Assembly (NCBI RefSeq): GCF_000282595.1
Contig: NZ_AKIZ01000017.1
Coordinates: 1 to 64,000 of the forward strand
Length of the DNA: 64,000 nucleotides
Source: Phyllobacterium sp. YR531
GTDB taxonomy: Bacteria; Pseudomonadota; Alphaproteobacteria; Rhizobiales; Rhizobiaceae
Reading direction: 5' to 3'
Positions 54,401-63,000 of this stretch are shown here, piece by piece. How positions within the stretch are numbered: the first letter of the stretch is position 1; every line of letters begins with the position of its first letter. The position numbers and the translations under genes were made by a program. The notes beneath the pieces were generated by a model. It was not told the DNA's origin and ran no database searches. It was given only the letters and a program-made list of their open reading frames with translations.

Positions 54401-55148
54401 ACTTTGCTGGCCCGCTCATTCCGGGCAGAACGCCGGCAGTGTCGCCTGTAAAGCGTGCGGTGATCTTTACCGTCTGGCTGACAGGATCAACGACTGCAGC
54501 AACACGTGACACTTCTGCAGGAATTGTCGTCCCGGTTTCTTCAATTGTTACGTTGAATGACGCGCCGGGCTTCAGCCATCTGAGCCACACTCCCGGCACG
54601 AGCATATCTATCTCAAGCCCGGTATCACCGACTATCTGCATGAGGGGCGCTGTGCGATCGGGAAATTCATGTGCATGAGCGCGCATTGTTGCAATGCGCC
54701 CGTCAAACGGAGCTTTGATCGTGCAACGTGAAAACTTGCTTTGAAATGCCTCCATTTCGGCCGTTGCCTGCTCGATTTTCGCCTTTGCGAGGTCAACCTC
54801 AAACTTGCCGACAGCGTTCAATTTTGCCAGACGTGCACTATTGTCGGCCGTCAGCTGCTCGGCACGCAGCACTGCCTGAGCTGACTTCAATTGGGCAGCC
54901 AGGTCTCCGCAGTCAAACACAGCCAGAACTTCGCCCTTCTTGAAAGATTGACCTTCCCGAAATGGCAGGGACTCGATCCGTGCGTCTATATCCGTAGAAA
55001 TCCATGACTCATTGACAGCCCGAACAATTCCCCGGATTGCTCCGCCATTTTCCTGGGCGCCTGCGGTGCCTGAAAGGACGATGCACGTCATGAATGCACA
55101 GAGATTCAAGGCGCTCGTCAGCCGGGTTGCGTTGCCAAGGGCCGCCAT
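54381..55148 (-). CDS. Periplasmic HlyD/RND-type adaptor protein
   Basis: A 255-residue adaptor with an N-terminal signal peptide (ALNLCAFMTCIVLSGTAGAQE), so it is fully periplasmic rather than inner-membrane anchored. It shows the lipoyl half DARIESLPFREGQSFKKGEVLAVFDCGDL, a helical hairpin and the closing half CTIKAPFDGRIATMRAHAHEF. It is short because the membrane-proximal domain is missing. ATG 55148 follows AAGGAGA. It lies 59 bases after the TolC-family gene and overlaps the GAF-HlyD gene. Confidence 0.85.
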   Translation of the reverse strand: MAALGNATRLTSALNLCAFMTCIVLSGTAGAQENGGAIRGIVRAVNESWISTDIDARIESLPFREGQSFKKGEVLAVFDCGDLAAQLKSAQAVLRAEQLTADNSARLAKLNAVGKFEVDLAKAKIEQATAEMEAFQSKFSRCTIKAPFDGRIATMRAHAHEFPDRTAPLMQIVGDTGLEIDMLVPGVWLRWLKPGASFNVTIEETGTTIPAEVSRVAAVVDPVSQTVKITARFTGDTAGVLPGMSGPAKFAVPNG

Positions 55149-55207
55149 GACTGTCTCCTTTCCAGATCCTTTGGGACCAAAGGTACAGCCATATTGACCG
55201 GTCGTCA

Positions 55208-56677
55208 TTATTTTACTCCGGCAACGACCAAAGTGCCCTTCTCGCCGCGTTCGATCCACATGTCTTTGAGCTGTGCGGAGATTGTACTGACGGGAGCATC
55301 AGTGCTGAGGCCTGCGGGGAAGGGATCAAGCCCGAGAGAGGCGTAGACATTGGCATAGGCATTCTGCAGGTCGGCATAGGCCATATCCAGCTTGGCATCG
55401 GCCAGGAGCGTATTCATCTCCTCACGAATGAGAATCTGCTCGCTGGTACGCTGCGCGGCGGTTTCGGAGCGGACCTGTGTTAAAAGCCGGTGAGAAACAT
55501 TGGAAAGCGCCGAGGCTGTGGAATAGGATTTCTGCAGATGTCCATAACGCACGCGGCTGATATGAACCTGTGTCATGACAGCCATGGCGACGGAAAGCGC
55601 CCTTGCATCCAGCGCGGCCTTTTGCGCATCCACCTTCTTCATCAAGGCGGGAGTGCTGGTGAGCTTCAAGAGGTTCCAGCTGACCTTGGATCCCCATGAG
55701 ATCCAGTCATTGGCAGCGATGAACTTGTTGGAGTCATAATTGACGCCCGCATAGATGTTGAAGTTGGGCAGAAGCTCGAGCATTGCTGCATCGACTTCCT
55801 TGTCATTGATGCGCATGCGATAGGCAACTTCCCGCATTTCGGGACGATTGCTGGCGGCGATGGCGAAAAGACCATGAAGATCATTGGGCAAGCCAAGCTT
55901 GGTGCCGCGCCGCTTGGGCAGGGCCAGGCTGAAATTGCTGCCGGGCTCGACATTCATCAGCGCCGCAAGCTGGCTCTTGGCAACCTTGAGTTCGCCCTCC
56001 AGCATTTCGACTTCACGCTTGACCTGGATCAGCTCCCGCTCATAGGTGAGCGCGACCAGCGGCGAGCTTTCCTCACCGGTGGCCAGTTGCTTGGTATCGC
56101 GCAGGGCTCTGGACACACGCCCCTCAAGCCCGCGCATGCGGCCAACCAGCCGCTCATAGCTGACAGCCCGCCAATAGGCGGTGCGCACATCCTCGATCAC
56201 GCGATTGACGATTTTGCGCTTCATCTCCTGCTGGATGAGGGCTTCGTCGGCAGCTTGCTTGGCGCGGACATAGGACAGGCCGAAATCCAGAATGTTCCAC
56301 GAGAACGTCAGGTCCGACGACAGAATATCGGTGTCGCGGGTGGATGGCGTCGACGAATCAGCATCGTTGCGGCCAGCATACCCCGATGCAGCGACGAGGT
56401 TAGGCAACATATTATAGCTTGCCAGTTCAACATTGCGGATTTTGAGCGCCGCTTCCATGATCTCGACTTTAGTGTCGAGATTATATTTCAACGCCCGTGC
56501 CATAGCATCATAAAGCGTGATGGATCCCGTTACGGGCTCTTGATTTGCAGTGGCTCTGGCAAGCTTTTCATTGGCGAACATCAAATTCTGTTCTGCAGTA
56601 AGCGGGTCCATTTTAACCGCGCAACCCGCAATTAGGACACTTAACGACAGCGCCAATACCTGCTTCTTCATGCCCAT
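55208..56677 (-). CDS. TolC-family outer-membrane efflux lipoprotein
   Basis: A 489-residue outer-membrane channel protein. A lipoprotein signal ends at LIAGC (Cys19 counting from ATG 56677), followed by the OEP domain: long amphipathic helices (YDAMARALKYNLDTKVEIMEAALKIRNVELASYNMLPNL), a membrane-strand segment LTFSWNILDFGLSYVRAKQAADEAL and the second repeat NWISWGSKVSWNLLKLTS. It is the first gene of the minus-strand secretion operon and should form the exit duct for the giant protein encoded divergently. GGGG lies just upstream of the start; ATG 56671 is an alternative. Confidence 0.88.
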   Translation of the reverse strand: MGMKKQVLALSLSVLIAGCAVKMDPLTAEQNLMFANEKLARATANQEPVTGSITLYDAMARALKYNLDTKVEIMEAALKIRNVELASYNMLPNLVAASGYAGRNDADSSTPSTRDTDILSSDLTFSWNILDFGLSYVRAKQAADEALIQQEMKRKIVNRVIEDVRTAYWRAVSYERLVGRMRGLEGRVSRALRDTKQLATGEESSPLVALTYERELIQVKREVEMLEGELKVAKSQLAALMNVEPGSNFSLALPKRRGTKLGLPNDLHGLFAIAASNRPEMREVAYRMRINDKEVDAAMLELLPNFNIYAGVNYDSNKFIAANDWISWGSKVSWNLLKLTSTPALMKKVDAQKAALDARALSVAMAVMTQVHISRVRYGHLQKSYSTASALSNVSHRLLTQVRSETAAQRTSEQILIREEMNTLLADAKLDMAYADLQNAYANVYASLGLDPFPAGLSTDAPVSTISAQLKDMWIERGEKGTLVVAGVK

Positions 56678-56701
56678 CGCACCCCGAAAATCATAATGCA
56701 A

Positions 56702-57005
56702 ATCACTTGGACTTGACGTTCAACCTTGACTAGCAATAACCTTTGTTTGCAACTCTTGGCAACTGGTCAAAATAAAAGTTGAGGGATGAAAAGAATTTAA
56801 CACGCGCTATAGCCCCTTATTGAAAGGGTTTAGCCCGATGTTTCGACATTTCCAACTTTAATATATCAGAGAGCATTTGTACTTTGAACTATAGAAACGT
56901 TCTATGCCTAAGTTGTGCGGGGTTTGATTTGCAACCAACCGTTGACCGCCGGACAAAATGCGACAACACTGCAACTAGACTGAATCTCTTTATAGGATGC
57001 TTGGA
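56702..57005. promoter_or_regulatory. Divergent promoter region of the secretion operon and the giant protein
   Basis: About 300 bases without a gene, holding the two divergent promoters. Several TTGAC-like words (for example near 56711-56730) may be -35 boxes, but I cannot assign them. No strong palindrome, riboswitch or small gene is visible. AGGA lies about 12 bases before the giant gene start. Confidence 0.45.
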
Positions 57006-60000
57006 ATGAACGAGCGTTTCCGCTTACCGAAGGCCGCCGCAGACAAGAAACAAAGCTTGTCTGCATCCAAGCAATCCGCCGCCCGCTACGCCTCCATGCT
57101 GATGGAGTTGGAGCAGCGTATCGCCTTTGACGCCGCCGGTGTTGCCACTGTGGAAAAGGCCAATGAGAAAGCGCCTACGCCTGAAGTTGATGCCCAACAT
57201 GAGGGAGCGGCGGACAAGTCATCTGCCAAGGATCATTCAGCACTGGTTGAGGCGCTGAACAAGACGGACGTCGCCAAAACGGAAGCGCCCAAAGCTGCTG
57301 AGCCCGTTCAGGTCGTCTTCATTGATAGTTCGGTGACGGACTATAAGGATCTGCTGAAAGACATTAAAGGCGACTATAAGACAGTAATCCTGAACAGTTC
57401 GACCGACGGCGTGGAACAGATGGCGCAAGTGCTGAAAGGCATGGACAATGTCAGTGCTGTCCACATTTTGTCGCACGGAAACCAAGGCGTTCTCAATCTC
57501 GGCATGGGTACGCTGACCGAGCAGACAATGTCGGGACGCTATTCTGATGAACTGCAGAGCATACGCGGGTCACTCACGGATGATGCTGATATTCTGATCT
57601 ACGGTTGTAATTTTGCTGAAGGGGAGAGTGGCGCTCGCGCAGCTACCCTTATGAGTAATCTTACCGGCGCAGACGTTGCTGCTTCAACAGATATAACCGG
57701 CAGTTCCCGTCATGGTGGTGACTGGACACTGGAATATCGTGCCGGCGTTATCGATACGGATGCTTTGCGCGCCGATAATTGGGACCACATGCTGGCCCAG
57801 ACGACTATAAATCCTGGCGGTGGTATTCTCGCCGATGGTTCGGATGGATTGAAGATTTATGTCACAAATCTTGGACAGTTCCAGGTTACTTACCAAGGCA
57901 AGAACCAGTTTTACAGTAACACCATAACGGATACGAGCGTTAATCTTTTCAACGGCATGTATATGTCCGTTGGAAATCGCGTTATTGGTCCTGATACCGG
58001 CGCTGAAAATATGACGAAGGTCGCTTGGGTATCCGGCGGCGCTCAAACATTGAGCGGTACAGGCACCGCCGCTGATCCATACGTGGTTGCCACAAGACTG
58101 TATTACGATGCCAATTCCAATGGAGTCTATAATGCTGCTACAGATGTTCAGGTAATCGTTACCACATCATACATTGCAGGCACCAAGTACTTCACCAACA
58201 ATGTGACAGTAACTCCGCCCACCAGTAACAATCTCGCAATCAAATTCTACCATGCGGCAGATACGTATCTGGGTGGTTCGGATGCGGGGCCTGCCTATGC
58301 GCTTGCTCCCGGTATCGGGTCGACAACAAGCACCTCTGCCGATCTGCAGGTCATCGGCGTACGGCGTGATGCCGGAACTGCAAGTGAGGTATTCGTCGGT
58401 TTTGCCGAAGTAGATGGCGGACGCCAGTTCGACCGATTCTATTCGGGCCTCTACAATGGCACCGGGCTTTATGGCGGTATTGCCAACGGCGGCGATATTA
58501 CCAATACGATTACGACTGCTGCCAACACCGATAACGGGCTTGGGGTGCAGTTCAATCTCGGGTCAGGAAATACGCCAACCAGTTTCAGTTACCGGCTTGT
58601 GTTCGACAGTGATACGACGCTTGACCTTGATGCAAACAACAGCACTGCCGCCGGCAACAATTATGTAACGTCATATGGTGTCGGCAGTAATACACCTGTG
58701 AATGTCGTTGACAGCGATATTGCGATTACTAACGTCGTTGCCGATATCTCACGGGCAACGGTCACTCTTACCAATCTTCAGGCTGGTGACACCTTGAGCT
58801 TGCTGGGTGTGCTGCCTGCAGGGATCACGGCGTCCGTAGCTGGAAATGTTGTTACGCTGACCGGCAGTGCCAGCGAGGCCTCCTATCAGGCAGCGTTGAG
58901 GCAGATTGTTTTTAATACTTCCAGCTCAGTGCTTACGAACCGGAGCCTTACTGTTTCGGTATTCAATGAAATCTCCTCCGAGGCGACATCTGCCAATACA
59001 ACGATCAATGTCAGCCGCGCGCCGATTGTTGATCTCAATTCGGGAACGAATCCCTCGCAGATCATCACCAACGGGGCTGCGCCCGGTGGTGGTGGCTGGG
59101 CTGCGGGAGGAGCAACAGGAGGAGTCATAAACGGGGGATATGCCTGGAGCGGTGATAGCGCTACAGGCACGTTGAGGCAGAATGGCATCACCGGCTGGGA
59201 TGTTGGCTCAGCACCTTCTGGCGCGGCACAACTTACTTTTGACCTTGCGTGGAACAATGGTATCCCTGACAATGGCGCGGCTGCAACGCTGGAAGTGTCG
59301 ATCGGCGGTGTTGTTTATGCCCGCATAACAACGGGTACCATTGTCGGTACACCAAACGTTGCAACGGTTACGTTTCTGAACGGCGCATCCGGTTCCCCTT
59401 CTTTAATTGGAAGCTCGGCAGCGGGGGCGTGGACCCCGGCATCAATTACTCTGAATTTGCCATCGACAGTGGCTGCTACCGGTGATCTCATATTCAGTTA
59501 TGCGGCCGGGACAGGCGGGCGTGACGATATCTTCATCGACAATGTCAGCGTGTTTACGCAAGTTGATGCGACGGCAGGAAACAATTTCACCAACTCCTAT
59601 ACGGAAAATGGAGTTGGTGTTTCAATTGCCGATACTGACAATACAGTGCGCGATGTCGACAGCACGACAATGGCATCCGCGACGATCGTCCTGACAAATG
59701 CCTTTGCTGGTGACATGCTTAATATTGGCAGTCTTCCTGCAGGAATCACCGGATCGATTGATACATCGATTGCCGGTCAGATTACTCTGACACTATCAGG
59801 AACGGCATCAAAAGCTGATTATGCAGCGGCGATCCGCGCTATTACGTTCTCAAGCTCCAGTGAAAACCCCTCGACGACCAATCGTGTGATCAATGTCACG
59901 GTCAACGATGGCGCACTCAATTCAGCTGTTTCGACAACGACAATTACAGTTGCTGCCGTCAATGATGCGCCCGTAAACACACTGCCGGTTGCCGGATGGA

Positions 60001-63000
60001 CGACCAATGAAGATACGAGCTTCGTTCTGAATGGTCTTTCGGTAACCGATCCGGATGCAACGGGTATCATATCAGTCAGCCTCACAGTGGGCTCCGGCAC
60101 GCTAACAGCGGTCAATGGCACCGGTGTTACAATATCGGGTTCCGGTACAGGCACGCTGATCTTGAGCGGAACGCTTGCCAACATTAATGCCTATTTGAAC
60201 TCTGCGTCAGCACCAACCTATGTGCCTGTTGACAACGCCAATGGTCCGGTTTCATTGACCATGGTAACCAATGATGGCGGGAGCTCCGGTACGGGTGGAC
60301 CATTGTCGGATACTGATGTCCGAACAATTACAATCGTTCCTGTCAATGATGCGCCAATGGTGGATCTTAACGGTAATCCGCCTGTCAATGTTCCTGTTTC
60401 GGGTGGTGGCACCTTCTCGCAACCAAGCGTTGATGCAGGCACAGAACGCACAAATTCCGTAACGTTCACGCTCGATAATGGCCAACTGGTGGACCAGACC
60501 CGTGCTGTAGTCTCATTGACGACAATCGACGATGCATTCCGAATTATTGTCAATGGCCGCGCAATTTCCGGTGGAATCATAGGAGTGGATGCAAGCAATC
60601 CTGCTGGCACACGGCTGGCATTCGGCGATGGCAGCACGGTTGGGACCGGATGGATTGCCAATGTGAATGGCTTGCCTCGTGTCGAAGTGCGTATCACTGA
60701 AACCGGCATAGAGTTCTGGGGAACGCGATCCACGACATCTACTGTGCTTGAGCAGCTTTTCTTCCCCGCAGCGCTGTCACTTCCAAATTTTGTGGCCGGT
60801 ACAAACACAATTACAATTGCCAATGCGGATGGCAATGGCGCGGAATCGATGAGTGGTGTGGTGTCGGTCACGACTCAGAGTGCGGATTTCTCCACCTCGT
60901 ACACGGAGCAGGGCGCAGGCATAGCTATCGTCGATAACGATACGATAATTATCGATATCGACAGTGCCAATATGTCATCGGCAACTATTGTCATCACCAA
61001 TGGTCAGCCTGGAGACCTTCTTGCGATAAATGGTGCTCTTCCCGCGGGGATTACCGCGAACTGGAATGCTGCAACCTTTACCATGACATTGACCGGCTCT
61101 GCTTCTAAGGCGGCCTATGAAACGGCGCTGGAGCAGATTCGTTATTCGTCAAGTTCGGATAATCCCACAGCCGGTGGCTCCGAACCATCACGCACCCTGA
61201 CAGTTGTTGCCAATGACGGCCAGCTGGACTCCAATGTTGCGACCACGACGATTGCCATCACAGCCGTCAATGATGCACCGGTGAACACGTTGCCTGGGAG
61301 TTATTCGGGCAATGAGGATACGAATATTCCACTGACGGGGATTTCGATTTCGGATGGCGATGCCAATGGCGGGACGATCACGGTTACGCTGAATGTCGGC
61401 TCTGGTACGCTGAATGCTGCGGCAGGCGGCAGTGTGACGGTTGGCGGTTCGGGCACCGGAACGCTGACGCTGACGGGTACGCTTGCCAATATCAACGCCT
61501 ACCTTGCGGCCACATCTCCGACATTCACGCCGGGTGCTGATTTCAATGGCCCGGTCACATTGACGATGACGACCAATGATGGCGGCAACACGGGTACAGG
61601 CGGTCCGCTGACGGATGTCGATACACGCACCATCACGGTTGTGCCGGTCAATGATGCTCCTGTGCTCGATCTTGATGCATCGGGTGCAGGAACAGGCTAT
61701 TCGACGAGCTATACGGAGAATGGCACCGGCGTTGCCATTGTTGATACGGACAGTTCCATCACCGACATCGACAATGCCAATATTGCTTCGGCTAGCATTG
61801 TTATCGCCAATGGTCAGGCAGGGGATATCCTTGCCATCAGTGGTGCATTGCCAGCTGGAATTACAGCGACATGGAATCCGGCAACATTCACGCTGACCTT
61901 GTCAGGCTCTGCCTCCAAGGCTGCCTATGAAACGGCGCTGGAACAGGTTCGTTATTCATCCAGTTCGGATAATCCGTCGACCACGCCGCGCAGCATCAAT
62001 ATCTCGGTCAATGATGGGGCGGCAAACTCCAATGTTGCGGTTTCAACCGTCAATGTGGTTGCGGTCAATGATGCGCCGGTCAATGGCATTCCCGGTGGAG
62101 GTTATACGGTCAATGAGGATACACCCCTGCCGCTGACCGGCCTTTCGGTTACCGATCCTGATGCCAATGGCGGCACCATGACGATAACGCTGAGCGTGGG
62201 TTCGGGCACATTGTCGGCTGCCAATAATGCCGGAGTTACGGTTGGTGGTAATGGGACCGGCACGCTGACGCTGACGGGTACACTGGCCAATATCAATGCC
62301 TATCTCGCTTCAGCTTCTGCACCTTCCTATACGCCGGTTGCCGACTTCAATGGTTCTGTCACGCTGACGATGACGAGCAGTGACGGTGCGTTGAGCGATA
62401 CGGACACGGCTACGATCACGATCAATCCGGTCGCTGATATCGCCAATGATACGGCCACGACCAATGAAGACACCGCTACCATCATCAATGTGAATGGCAA
62501 TGACAGCTTCGAGAATGCCGGCCACCAGATCACGGCGATTAATGGCCTGCCGATTGCAGTTGGCGGAACGGTTGCAGTTTCCAACGGCACGGTGCTGCTC
62601 AATGCCAATGGCACGCTGACCTTTACACCCAATGCCAATGTCAACGGCAGTGCCAGCTTCACCTATACCGTCACATCCGGCGGTACCACCGAAACAGCAA
62701 CCGTCGATGTCGCCATCACGGCTGTCAATGATGCACCGGTGAATAGTGTACCTTCTACTCAAACAACAAATGAAGACACTGCTGTCGTTTTTGCACCATC
62801 CTCGGGAAATGCACTTACAGTTACCGATGTTGACGGGGGCGTGTTGACCGTCACCATCAGCGTTACGAATGGCACATTCTCGCTTGCCGGCATTGCAGGG
62901 CTGACCTTCACGGCAGGCGATGGAACCGCCGACGGAACGATGACCTTCTCCGGTACAGCGGCTGCAATCAATGCCGCATTGACAGGGGCGGCCTATGTTC

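Noticed and set aside
60218-60871. A 217-residue minus-strand frame, plus similar ones at 58886-59272, 59819-60184, 63428-63994
   Set aside because: They are antisense shadows of the giant gene, Pro/Val/Ser-rich, and their pattern repeats with the repeats of the true frame.
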